This document shows positions 15,579 to 23,944 of a stretch of 40,555 bases of DNA, piece by piece. Each line of letters begins with the position of its first letter. Position 1 is the stretch's first letter. Both the position numbers and the translations under genes were made by a program. Below the pieces are notes generated by a model. It made no database searches. It worked only from the letters and a program-made list of their open reading frames with translations, and was not told where the DNA came from. This DNA is from Bacteroidaceae bacterium (GTDB lineage Bacteria > Bacteroidota > Bacteroidia > Bacteroidales > Bacteroidaceae): assembly GCA_017645305.1 (NCBI GenBank), contig JAGCPD010000017.1, forward strand, positions 1 through 40,555. Direction: 5' to 3'.

Positions 15579-17333
15579 TTATTCAAAAAATGCTTTCACG
15601 GCTTCAAACCAAGCACTAAAGAATTGTCCGAAGCCAGACAAGTTCTCGTTAAACTTAGGAACACGGTTCTGTATGTCACGCAAATCCATATTCTTTTCAA
15701 CCATTTTCTCCATAGTAATTCTACTTGACAGTTCATTAAGAATATCCTTTACATCATCTACATCCTTCCTATACGCCTCGCCGTGAGTAGAGTTATATTG
15801 CTTGAATGCAATCACATCCATTATTGTCATTGTTGCTACATTAAACTTCGGCAGATTGTCTTCAATGTCTTGTATTTCTTTAATCTTCACTTCACATAGT
15901 TTTATAAGTGAATCATCGCTTTGCGCTTTATATTTTGATAGTCCAAAAACCTCCGCTACCAATTCAGGTAGATCATCAAATTCTTCATACCAAATCACCC
16001 TAACACCAAGTTCCATGAAAATCCTTTCAATAACGGTATAGTTTAGGTCATATATCTCCTTTTGTTTCTTTTTATCTATCAGTGATTCCGACACATGAAC
16101 ATATTTACAACTCCGCTCTATATCCGATATACAATACTTTTCTAACTTTTTTCTACGAAGAAAGGCAAAATGAGAGTCCCCATTATTCTCATTCATCTTT
16201 TTAGCAATATCAAGCAGTCTTCTCAAGTTTGGGTCGGTCATGGATAGACCTATAAAGAAGCAATGCATTCTTGACAATGCATGAAGCTGTTCAATATTAG
16301 ACCAATGAAAGGCATTTGAGTAACGACTATGGTATTCTTCTTCTGAAAATACGACGGTATCCACAGGCCCCGCCTTGGGTATAATTCCATGTACATGATA
16401 GATTGGCAGAGTATTGTGACCTTTTATTTCTGCGTCCTTTGATATTGAGGTATAATCAATGCTATCTTTCAATTGTAGTTTTTCTAAATTCTGCTCCAAC
16501 AAGTCATCAAAATTGTACGTTATCACCTCGTTAACTTTTTTCTGCTGTACGATGAGAGCTAATTGGGTAAGGAGTTCCGATGTATTATTATCGTTATAAA
16601 GATACTTCTGTATTAACTCAGAAAACACAGTTTTGTCATTATATAATTTAATGGCAGTCTGTAGATAGCGAGCCATGATTAAATATGAATCTCCGCATTC
16701 ATCCAGTACATGGGTGTTCAATTCTTTGAAGGCCTCTAAGGTTGAGACTCTCAGTTGTTTTACTTCGCCCATCAATCCTTTGAGCAAATCATTCCAGGAA
16801 GGCAACTTGGCAGACATGCTTACACCTGCGCCTAAGAACATTACACAATTCCCTTGAGAAATGGCCTCCTGAGCTCGATTTATTGTATCTTTGCGATCTG
16901 TTATCCAATCGTTCTTTTTGGCCTTCTTAGCATAATAATCTTCTTTATTTATTTCTGATTTCTTCTTATATATCCTTTTTAAATCCCGTAATGATATGTA
17001 TTTAATTGTCTTCCCTTGTTCCTTCATTTCTTCTGGAACTCTAGAAATTGATTTGCTGAAATACACAACCAATACATTATAATTAGTACCATGAGTCTCA
17101 TAGAGGGCATTCATCTCTTTTACTGTTGCGTAAGAAAGAAGTTTTTTTACTTCTATTACTGTTTTGCCTTCAAGACCTAAAGCAAGGATACCATTAGGTG
17201 CATATAAATCAGGAGGGAATGCGAATCCCTCAAGCTCATTTGGAACTCTTACATCATTCTCTCCTTTTTTGCCCCATAGTAGTTGTGCTACACAAAACTG
17301 CTCATATGTGTATATTTCTGCATTTAATTCCAT
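15579..17333 (-). CDS. SIR2-family protein with N-terminal nuclease-like domain
   Basis: This 584-residue cytoplasmic protein has three parts. Residues 1-130 look like a PD-(D/E)xK endonuclease-type fold (PPD ending at Asp42, then GKTVIEVKK with E61 and K63). Residues 150-375 form a SIR2 NAD-binding domain: FLGAGVSMSAKLPSW (166-180), ITYNFDDLLE with N274 and D276, IYHVHG with the catalytic-position H315, and GLSMTDPNL (362-370). The C-terminal 200 residues are helical and unknown. SIR2 domains in phage-defence proteins (ThsA, DSR, SIR2-HerA, SIR2-Argonaute) destroy NAD to stop infection; the same outcome here is inference. It lies downstream of the RloAB pair on the same strand. Confidence 0.8.
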   Translation of the reverse strand: MELNAEIYTYEQFCVAQLLWGKKGENDVRVPNELEGFAFPPDLYAPNGILALGLEGKTVIEVKKLLSYATVKEMNALYETHGTNYNVLVVYFSKSISRVPEEMKEQGKTIKYISLRDLKRIYKKKSEINKEDYYAKKAKKNDWITDRKDTINRAQEAISQGNCVMFLGAGVSMSAKLPSWNDLLKGLMGEVKQLRVSTLEAFKELNTHVLDECGDSYLIMARYLQTAIKLYNDKTVFSELIQKYLYNDNNTSELLTQLALIVQQKKVNEVITYNFDDLLEQNLEKLQLKDSIDYTSISKDAEIKGHNTLPIYHVHGIIPKAGPVDTVVFSEEEYHSRYSNAFHWSNIEQLHALSRMHCFFIGLSMTDPNLRRLLDIAKKMNENNGDSHFAFLRRKKLEKYCISDIERSCKYVHVSESLIDKKKQKEIYDLNYTVIERIFMELGVRVIWYEEFDDLPELVAEVFGLSKYKAQSDDSLIKLCEVKIKEIQDIEDNLPKFNVATMTIMDVIAFKQYNSTHGEAYRKDVDDVKDILNELSSRITMEKMVEKNMDLRDIQNRVPKFNENLSGFGQFFSAWFEAVKAFFE

Positions 17334-17363
17334 ATTAATCGAATCTTATTTATTAGAATTTCG

Positions 17364-17450
17364 TCATATTTCTGTTACATCTAATGCAATTTCAGTTGGA
17401 AAGGTAAATCCCATTTCCTCTTTGTAGACGTCAATGAATTTCTTTATCAT
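17364..17450 (-). CDS. Possible 28-residue leader peptide
   Basis: Between RloB and the SIR2 gene, a minus-strand frame runs from ATG 17450 to TGA 17364 and encodes MIKKFIDVYKEEMGFTFPTE plus eight residues. It begins 14 bp after the RloB stop and ends 30 bp before the SIR2 start, filling the only gap in that transcript. It reads like normal coding sequence and could be a coupling peptide or the truncated start of a lost gene. Unrecognised. Confidence 0.3.
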   Translation of the reverse strand: MIKKFIDVYKEEMGFTFPTEIALDVTEI

Positions 17451-17466
17451 CACTGTTTGGTTGCTA

Positions 17467-18180
17467 TCATTGTTTTTTTCTCTGTTTCAAAATTTCCTTC
17501 TCAATGCTGGGCAATGAGGCTACGAATTTCTCGAAGCGAACCTTGCCCATACGTTCATAGAGTGCACGTCCCAACTGGTAAACCTTCGTCTGCAACAACT
17601 CTGGCATGTAACCGTCGGGATTCGTGTCGGCTTGCTGTGCATTTTCGATGGCATTGAGCATCAGGGGCAGATATTTGATGTAATAATAACCGCCTTTCTC
17701 TATCTTGTCGAGTGCTTGTTTGGCATCTTTGGCTGTCTGAATGCCAAGGTCTTTCAAGTCAGCCCGTTTGTGATAGAGTAGCCATATCTCAATGCTTGGG
17801 TTGCTGATGACCAGATGCCAGTTGTCCTTCTGGGCGCAGAAGGCATGAAGTTCCTCTATCTGCTCCTGCGGCCAACGGTCAACGTCGATGACACACCATA
17901 AGGAGTCGCCATCATCGGCGCTCAACTGGTTCTCGGCGATGTATGCCTTCACCTTTTCCAGTACTTTTGACGGAGAAGATGCCTTTCTCTTTTCTTGCGG
18001 GTTTTCTTCGTCAAAAACCTCCGGCTCAATGATGTCAACCTTGATACGGTCGATGCCGTCGAAAAGTCTGAAGTAGTCTGGCTCACGCTCAGTCCCTTCT
18101 GTAGCAATGGCAAACAAGGAATAGTCGCGAACCTTCTCCTGAGGGACATCCCTCGTATAGCCTCTAACTTTGAATCCCAT
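17467..18180 (-). CDS. rloB: RloB-family protein (TOPRIM-like nuclease)
   Basis: This 237-residue protein matches the RloB family, which includes AbiLii of lactococcal AbiL. Visible motifs are FAIATEGTEREPDYF (E28, E31), CVIDVDRW (D99, D101) and ISNPSIEIWLLYHKR (125-139). The Glu followed by a DxD arrangement fits a TOPRIM-type metal-dependent nuclease. It begins one base after the stop of the ATPase gene, so the two are cotranscribed and probably act as a complex. RloA/RloB genes are often found inside restriction-modification loci, and AbiL blocks phage growth. By analogy with related ATPase/TOPRIM pairs (PARIS, OLD), the ATPase would restrain or trigger the nuclease. Confidence 0.85.
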   Translation of the reverse strand: MGFKVRGYTRDVPQEKVRDYSLFAIATEGTEREPDYFRLFDGIDRIKVDIIEPEVFDEENPQEKRKASSPSKVLEKVKAYIAENQLSADDGDSLWCVIDVDRWPQEQIEELHAFCAQKDNWHLVISNPSIEIWLLYHKRADLKDLGIQTAKDAKQALDKIEKGGYYYIKYLPLMLNAIENAQQADTNPDGYMPELLQTKVYQLGRALYERMGKVRFEKFVASLPSIEKEILKQRKKQ

Positions 18181-18181
18181 A

Positions 18182-19531
18182 TCACTCCCAGTTTAATTCG
18201 TTGAAACGTGCTAAGAAAGGAATGGCTCCGAAACGGCCATTGAGGTAACCTTTCTCCAAATCAAGATCTGCACGGGGCTTGAATTCGTCGAGCGTGTACA
18301 GATGGGTACTCTGCGTCTCGCGGTCTTTCTCTGCAAACCAAATCTCATCGTTGCGGAACACTTTTCCGTCGAGCAGACCTGCATCGTGGGTGGTGAAAAT
18401 CAGCTGGCCCTTCATGATCTTGTCATTGACAATACGTGAAACCAGTGAACGTACAAGGGTGGGATGCAGGCTGCGGTCCAATTCGTCAATGACGTATGTG
18501 CAAGCCTCGCTCTTGACATTCTGAACCATCGGCACAAAGTCGAAAATGCGCTGGGTGCCGTCCGACTCCTCCTTCAGTTCAAAGTCATAAAGGTTGTCGT
18601 TGACCTTATGGAGAGCCTTTACACGGCGCACGAAATACTTGTTGCCTTCGCGGCGCATACTGACGGTGAAGGCACCCGTATCGATCATCACTTCTTCTGA
18701 ACCCTCGGGCGAACGTGAAAGCCTCTTAACAATGCCATCCACGCCCTGCACCAGTTCGGGCCATTCGGAAATGCTCTGCTTGAACGACTCAATATCCTCG
18801 TCCTTTAAGGTAAGCTCGTTGATGCCGAGATCCAAGGCTGAGATAAGGGCTTCAGACTGGGATTTGAATCTTTCGTCGGAATACCTATTGTCGAAAATAG
18901 AGGTCGAGCGGGTCTCAGGGAAGATGACGTGCAACTTGGTGGTCAACCAAAGGAACGCATCGGTCATCTGATTGTTTTTCACCACATCGTGCTTCGACAG
19001 CATCAGTTCGTTGCCCTTCAGCAGATTGTCTTCTAACAAAGAAATCAGCAGTTTATTCTTTGCCTCGTCCCTTTTGTTGCCAGCCAACCTGATGTTGGTC
19101 TTACCAGTCTGCGCTTCATACTTTCGTTCAAACACGCAAACGGGTTTCTTAACAGTAGAATACAGCCATTCCTCCATACAGAGGTTGCCACGATAGCTCA
19201 CCCCGTATGAATACTGGTCTGACTCTGAGCCAAACTCCACTTCAATGGTAACAGGCATTTCTTGGTCGTTGTACTTGTTGGCATCTCTGAAGGCCGTGGG
19301 AGGCAGACTGCCAACAGCTACCATCGTCTGGAGTCGGCCGAGCGCCTTGACTAGACACGACTTTCCTGCGCCATTGGCACCATAGATAACTGCCGTGCGC
19401 AACACATTGGCACCACGACCTTGGCTGTGAACATGCCAGTCCTTCCTACGGACATTCGATGACGGCAACATATTAAACTCCGTTTCTTGTCCATACGACC
19501 TAAAATTCGTCGTTACAATCCTAATAAGCAT
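18182..19531 (-). CDS. rloA: AAA (ABC-type) ATPase of an RloAB/AbiL-like pair
   Basis: This 449-residue ATPase has SMC/OLD-type organisation: an N-terminal strand MLIRIVTTNFRSYG, Walker A YGANGAGKS (50-58), a helical insert, Walker B VIDELD (347-352) followed by RSLHPTL, and an H-loop IFTTHD. It belongs with the AAA_21/AAA_15 group that includes RloA and AbiLi. A longer frame begins with an ATG at 19555, but that codon overlaps the -7 box TAACTTTG (19562-19555), so ATG 19531 is preferred. It heads the minus-strand defence-type cluster and is directly followed by RloB. Confidence 0.85.
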   Translation of the reverse strand: MLIRIVTTNFRSYGQETEFNMLPSSNVRRKDWHVHSQGRGANVLRTAVIYGANGAGKSCLVKALGRLQTMVAVGSLPPTAFRDANKYNDQEMPVTIEVEFGSESDQYSYGVSYRGNLCMEEWLYSTVKKPVCVFERKYEAQTGKTNIRLAGNKRDEAKNKLLISLLEDNLLKGNELMLSKHDVVKNNQMTDAFLWLTTKLHVIFPETRSTSIFDNRYSDERFKSQSEALISALDLGINELTLKDEDIESFKQSISEWPELVQGVDGIVKRLSRSPEGSEEVMIDTGAFTVSMRREGNKYFVRRVKALHKVNDNLYDFELKEESDGTQRIFDFVPMVQNVKSEACTYVIDELDRSLHPTLVRSLVSRIVNDKIMKGQLIFTTHDAGLLDGKVFRNDEIWFAEKDRETQSTHLYTLDEFKPRADLDLEKGYLNGRFGAIPFLARFNELNWE

Positions 19532-19554
19532 AATAAAATATCTTAAGTTTGGCA

Positions 19555-19562
19555 CAAAGTTA
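19555..19562 (-). promoter_or_regulatory. -7 promoter box for the RloAB genes
   Basis: TAACTTTG on the minus strand matches TAnnTTTG and places the transcript start near 19550, leaving a leader of roughly 20 nt before ATG 19531. No clear -33 TTTG is present. Confidence 0.5.
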
Positions 19563-19957
19563 CGAAATTTTCGTTATAGAACACGCTTTTTGATGCAACT
19601 TTTTGGATTGTTTAACCGTTTTTCGTTGAAAAAGGTCTTTTTTTATGTTTGAAGAGGCAATTTATACAGGAAATGGGGTAAATTAGCACCCTTTTTACAG
19701 TTTTCTATATTATTTTTCAGAGTCATACCCTTGACGGGGTGTTTCTGGATTCTTACGAGTTGCAATTGGTGTTATTATTTATACCTTGGTGCTTTTTGGG
19801 GGGAAGTCTCCACAATGCACAAATTCGACATTTTTGAGGTTTAATAAAGTTAAAAATGTTAAATCTCATTCTTTTTACCTCGTTCAAGAATCAACGACAT
19901 CACTTTTCTACCGTTTAATGCACAAGTCGTTGATATAAAAGTATTTGCAAATTCGTT
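19563..19957. other. AT-rich intergenic stretch with no gene
   Basis: Nearly 400 bp lie between the RloA promoter and the BspA-type C-terminal fragment. No coding frame, RNA gene or good plus-strand promoter is seen. TCGTTGAT occurs at 19927-19934 and again at 19953-19960, a direct repeat 26 bp apart at the fragment's edge. GTATTT at 19941-19946 also occurs at the end of the first LRR fragment (1476-1481) in the same reading frame. Confidence 0.5.
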
Positions 19958-20761
19958 GATTGCAGTGGCCTGACTTCTGTTACCATCCCCTCAAATGTGA
20001 CAAGCATCTACAACAATGCCTTCCATGGTTGTTCTCTGACCTCCGTTACAATGCTCAATCCTACACCTGTTGAGATAACCAGTCTAACATTCTCAAATCG
20101 TACCAATGCCACTCTCTACGTTCCTAATGGTTGCAAGGCAGCATACGAAACAGCTGATTATTGGGAGGAGTTTAAGGAGATTATAGAAAGCAATACCGTT
20201 AATGTTGGAAGCACAGGTTTTTCTACATATTGCTCTCCCAATGCCTTGGACTTTTCTGGCATTTCAGGTATCAATGCCTACGTTGCCAGTGATTTTGACT
20301 CAGGAACATATACATTGACGCTGACTCAAGTGACAGAAGTGCCTGCGGGGGAGGGACTCTATATAGTTGGTACTGCTGGTAGCTATGAGATTCCAGAAAC
20401 CACAACAGATGCGGTTTACTCCAATCTGCTGAAAGGCGTGACTCGGGCTGCTACTATTTCTCCGACAGATGGTTCTAACACGAACTTCATTCTTGCCAAT
20501 GGCAGTCACGGTGTTGCCTTCTACAGCCTGTCTGAAGCTGGTGAATTGGCAGGTGGAAAGGCATACTTGCAACTGCCCACGGCAAGTGTGTCTGATGTGA
20601 AAGCCCTGAAGATTGTCTTCGACGATGATGCAACAGGGATAAATATCAATCCTATCCTCTCACAAGGGAAGGGTGCTATCTACAATATCGCAGGACAGCG
20701 AGTTAGCAAGACTAAGAAGGGATTGTATATTAATGACGGAAAAAAAGTATTCATCAAATAA
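19958..20761 (+). pseudogene. C-terminal half of a BspA-type LRR surface protein
   Basis: The frame opens inside an LRR_5 unit (DCSGLTSVTIPSNVTSIYNN) with no ATG, ribosome binding site or signal peptide. It continues through a final repeat and the BspA-family capping segment (TNATLYVPNGCKAAYETADY). A beta-rich domain of about 150 residues follows, then the C-terminal motif IYNIAGQRVSKTKKGLYIND with GKKVFIK. That ending is the Bacteroidetes C-terminal sorting-type signal (type IX-like). The piece complements the fragment ending at 1483, which also stops mid-repeat. A GTG at 19997 is the only possible late start and would give a protein without export signal. Confidence 0.75.
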
Positions 20762-20774
20762 AACGCCAGGAACA

Positions 20775-20936
20775 ATGAAAACAAAATATGAAACTCCCAA
20801 AATGATACAGGTAACACTACAGACAAGACACCTGTTTTCATCATCCACAATAACTCAGGATGTTTATACTGACTCTCCTGTGACCACAGACCAAGCCATG
20901 GTCAAAAGCCAGGGAGTCTGGGATGATGAGTGGTAA
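20775..20936 (+). CDS. Short WDDEW-ending protein downstream of BspA-type gene
   Basis: From ATG 20775 the frame encodes 53 residues starting MKTKYETPKMIQVTLQTRHL and ending VKSQGVWDDEW. Similar short proteins (MK…Y..P….V.L….L…, acidic or aromatic WDD end) are, to my recollection, common in Prevotella, often annotated hypothetical. It starts 14 bp after the stop of the BspA-type fragment and is followed by a terminator, so it was probably cotranscribed with it. Function unknown; a secreted peptide precursor is one possibility but there is no clear leader. Confidence 0.55.
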   Translation: MKTKYETPKMIQVTLQTRHLFSSSTITQDVYTDSPVTTDQAMVKSQGVWDDEW

Positions 20937-20981
20937 AGTATAGGTTAAGTAATCCAAGACATTAGCCAAATGTTCCTGCTG

Positions 20982-21020
20982 AGGCACTCTGATAATCCAT
21001 CGGGGTGCCTTACTGTTTTT
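20982..21020 (+). terminator. Rho-independent terminator
   Basis: AGGCAC and GTGCCT pair across a loop of about 17 nt and are followed by TACTGTTTTTT. It closes the plus-strand transcript of the BspA-type fragment and the WDDEW protein. Confidence 0.7.
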
Positions 21021-21079
21021 TGGGGGGATGTTTTTAGGGGCTCAAGCCATTTCATGTTCTGGCTCGAACCCCGTGAGTA

Positions 21080-23926
21080 TTACCAGCGTTGCTCTTTGCG
21101 CTCTTCTTTGGTACCCATCGTGTTCTTGCCTGCTATAATGCTGAAACGGTAGATAACGGAGAGCATACCATACTGGTAGATGTCATTGGTGCGGTTATCG
21201 CTGCGCCCAAATTCCGAGACACTTCTGCTAATGGTGCTCTGCTGCCCCAGAATATCAAAGAACTCACCCTTTATGGTCAGCGCCTTTCCCTTTAGGAAGG
21301 AATGGGATATGGAGGCGTTCCATATCATCTCGTTGGTATTCATATCCTGCTGCGAATAGCCGCGACGGCACTGCACAGCATAATCCGTGGAGAGTTTGGT
21401 ACCCCAAGGCAGGGTCCATTCCACACGGGGGCCGTATGAGAACCGGTAGGTGTTGTTGTTGCCGTTGTCGGTAACATTGTTCTTCATGTGCTGGTAATTG
21501 AGGGAGCCGCGCATACCGATGTCAATCTTGTCGTTCCTGTATGAGAACTGCAACGTTCCGCTGGTGTTGATGTTGTGGGTGATGGAGGTGATGTCTGCAA
21601 TGTCGGTCTGCTGCGAGGTGGCATTGTTATAGTAACCTACATTGTGACTGTAATGCAAGTGCGCATCCAGGCTCAGGAAGAAAAGCTTCTTCTTGCCCAT
21701 AGCGGTGTTAAAGCCCGCACCCGTTCCACCCGACCAGTTGCCGTTTATATTCATAGGCTTGGTGGTACGGATACCCGTAACGGGGTCGTAGGTTGTCTTG
21801 TTGCTGATTCCGTTGTGGGTGACATTGGCATACAGATAGCTCCACAAACCGCGCTGCCGCTCTGCATTATACGTGTTGAAATGTCCGTTCAGGCGATGCG
21901 AGAAAGAGGGCTTCAGCTCCGGATTACCGCGCGAGATATTCAGGGGGTCAGAATCGTCGGTGATATCCAGCAGGTTGGTCATGCTGGGCTGACTGGTGCG
22001 CCCGTTGTACCGGAATTCAAGATTGGTCTGCTTAGAGAAGTTATACTTGAAATAAACACGCGGTGCCATGTTAAAGACGTTGCGCTCCACCTCGGGATAT
22101 TCGCGCCCCATATACTTATAATTCAACTTGGTGCGCTGGGGCAAGGCATCTACGCCAAAACTCAGGTTGTATTTGTCCCTGACCCTACGGAACTGCAACC
22201 CTATCCTATGATTGTAATTCCTGTATTCCGAGAACTGGCTCAGTGCCACCGTATCACGCATCTCCCACCCCGCCTGCTGCATCAGCAACAAGGCATTCTC
22301 TATGTCGTATCTGTTCTCGTTGATATACATAGAGAGCATCTGGTATGCATCTGAGTCATAGACGTATGCCTTGCGGTCATTACGGCTATAGCTGTAGTTA
22401 TACTGGTAGCTGAACTGCAGGTAGGTTCTGTCGGCAATAGGCTCGCTATAGGTTACCCTTCCGCTTAAGTTGTAATTCTGAGAAGGCGTGTTGTAATAGC
22501 GGTTGTTACGGTCGTTCTGCATAGACGTGGCATCTTTCCTGTAGGTAATGTCTGCCGCTGAAAGCTGTTCGTTCCTGCCCTGCGAGAAACCACCATCCAT
22601 ACGGAACGTGATGTTACGGCCTTTATTGTTGAATTTCCTGTTGTACTGCAGGAATCCGTTTACCCAAACATTATGGTTCGTGCTGTTGTTACGGTTGTTG
22701 TTGGTATTAACCGTATCACGGAGACCTGTCAGTTCATCGGCATCATAGTTACAGGATGTATATTCCCCAAAACCAAAACCCTTGGAGTAACCGAAGTTGG
22801 GACGGAACATGATGTTAGTCATGGTATCGGGCTTCCATTCCAGACGAAGATTACCGTCAAGGTTATGATTGGCACTTAAACTGGTGCTAAGCGACTGGGA
22901 AAGCTTTCCGCGTGTGGCTACAAAGTTCTCATACTCTGAAGCATTCTCAACATCCGAGCCGCGATAACGGTAATTGACACTACCGCCAACTTCCAGTTTC
23001 TCCTTCTTGACAGTAAAATTGGAGCCAATCTCCTTGGTATTGTGCAAACCACTGTTGCCTCCCCATCCCCATCGTTCAGGGGTATTACGTATGCTTCCCA
23101 GAAGGGTAAAATTATTGTCATCGCGAAAGCGGTTTGCCATCACGCGGTTATTATAGCGCCTTTCCGTCCCGTATCCTGTATTGGCATTTCCGAACCAGCC
23201 CTGCTTCATGCCTTTCTTTACAGACAAATCCAGCACGGTCTCTTCTTCTCCGTCATCTATCCCAGTAATACGCGTCAAGTCACTTTTGCGCTCGTATGAC
23301 TTTACCTTCTCTATCATTTCAACAGGAATGTTCTTCATGGCGATATCCTTGTCGTTCAAGAAGAACTCCTTGCCATCTACAAGGATTTTGTTGACTTCCT
23401 TTCCGTTGATGGTAATTTTTCCGTCATCATCTATCTTAGCGCCAGGAAGCAGCTTCACCAGGGCCTCTAACGTGGAACCCTCCTGAAGACGATAGGCTGC
23501 AGGATCATATACCAGCGAATCTCCGTCCACCCTTACCTTATGTGCAGCAGCCGTTACAACCGCCTCGTTCATCACCCGCACATCTGGCTGCAAGGTAATA
23601 AAGCCCAGGCTGTTGTCACCCTTACGTACATCGGTAAGGTCCATAAAGCGGGTAACATACCCTATGCAACTGATTTTCAATGACAGACGTTTCCCGTGCT
23701 TGGGTTCCTTAACATCCACCAAGCGGAAAACGCCCATAGTATCTGTGCTGATACCATCCACCAGAACGCTGTCGGGCAGCGACATCAATCGTACAGTCGC
23801 TGCCACAACAGGTTCATTGGTTTCTCTTTCTATAATGGTGCCAGACAAGCTGGTCTTGTTCTGTGCAAAAATCTGGGATATGGCAAGGCAAGTGGCGAAT
23901 ACCACCCAGATTCTTATCGTTTTCAT
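21080..23926 (-). CDS. Outer-membrane beta-barrel protein with N-terminal CarboxypepD_reg-like domain
   Basis: This 948-residue protein has a signal peptide (MKTIRIWVVFATCLAISQIFA). It then has a carboxypeptidase-regulatory-like beta-sandwich (about 25-115; TSLSGTIIERETNEPVVAATV), a plug-like region (about 120-225; VDGDSLVYDPAAYRLQEGST … INGKEVNKILVDGKEF), and a long beta-barrel of alternating aromatic strands, matching the OMP_b-brl_3 type. It resembles a TonB-dependent receptor without an obvious SusD partner, so the substrate is unknown. It starts 18 bp after the M16 peptidase gene, implying one operon and perhaps a shared role in peptide handling at the outer membrane. Confidence 0.85.
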   Translation of the reverse strand: MKTIRIWVVFATCLAISQIFAQNKTSLSGTIIERETNEPVVAATVRLMSLPDSVLVDGISTDTMGVFRLVDVKEPKHGKRLSLKISCIGYVTRFMDLTDVRKGDNSLGFITLQPDVRVMNEAVVTAAAHKVRVDGDSLVYDPAAYRLQEGSTLEALVKLLPGAKIDDDGKITINGKEVNKILVDGKEFFLNDKDIAMKNIPVEMIEKVKSYERKSDLTRITGIDDGEEETVLDLSVKKGMKQGWFGNANTGYGTERRYNNRVMANRFRDDNNFTLLGSIRNTPERWGWGGNSGLHNTKEIGSNFTVKKEKLEVGGSVNYRYRGSDVENASEYENFVATRGKLSQSLSTSLSANHNLDGNLRLEWKPDTMTNIMFRPNFGYSKGFGFGEYTSCNYDADELTGLRDTVNTNNNRNNSTNHNVWVNGFLQYNRKFNNKGRNITFRMDGGFSQGRNEQLSAADITYRKDATSMQNDRNNRYYNTPSQNYNLSGRVTYSEPIADRTYLQFSYQYNYSYSRNDRKAYVYDSDAYQMLSMYINENRYDIENALLLMQQAGWEMRDTVALSQFSEYRNYNHRIGLQFRRVRDKYNLSFGVDALPQRTKLNYKYMGREYPEVERNVFNMAPRVYFKYNFSKQTNLEFRYNGRTSQPSMTNLLDITDDSDPLNISRGNPELKPSFSHRLNGHFNTYNAERQRGLWSYLYANVTHNGISNKTTYDPVTGIRTTKPMNINGNWSGGTGAGFNTAMGKKKLFFLSLDAHLHYSHNVGYYNNATSQQTDIADITSITHNINTSGTLQFSYRNDKIDIGMRGSLNYQHMKNNVTDNGNNNTYRFSYGPRVEWTLPWGTKLSTDYAVQCRRGYSQQDMNTNEMIWNASISHSFLKGKALTIKGEFFDILGQQSTISRSVSEFGRSDNRTNDIYQYGMLSVIYRFSIIAGKNTMGTKEERKEQRW

Positions 23927-23944
23927 TAGGTTTTTTTTATTGAA

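Noticed and set aside
17467..19531. PARIS (AriA/AriB) system
   Set aside because: The layout of ATPase plus TOPRIM-like nuclease is similar, but the second gene carries RloB-family motifs rather than those of a DUF4435 AriB, so RloAB/AbiL-like is the better label.
1482..19946. A single integrative element with integrase and att sites
   Set aside because: No integrase, transposase or terminal inverted repeats were found at the edges, and lgt lies inside; the 6-bp GTATTT match alone could be chance.
21575..22354. 259-residue plus-strand ORF opposite the beta-barrel gene
   Set aside because: It is antisense to a clear outer-membrane protein and has no recognisable domain or start context; a shadow frame.
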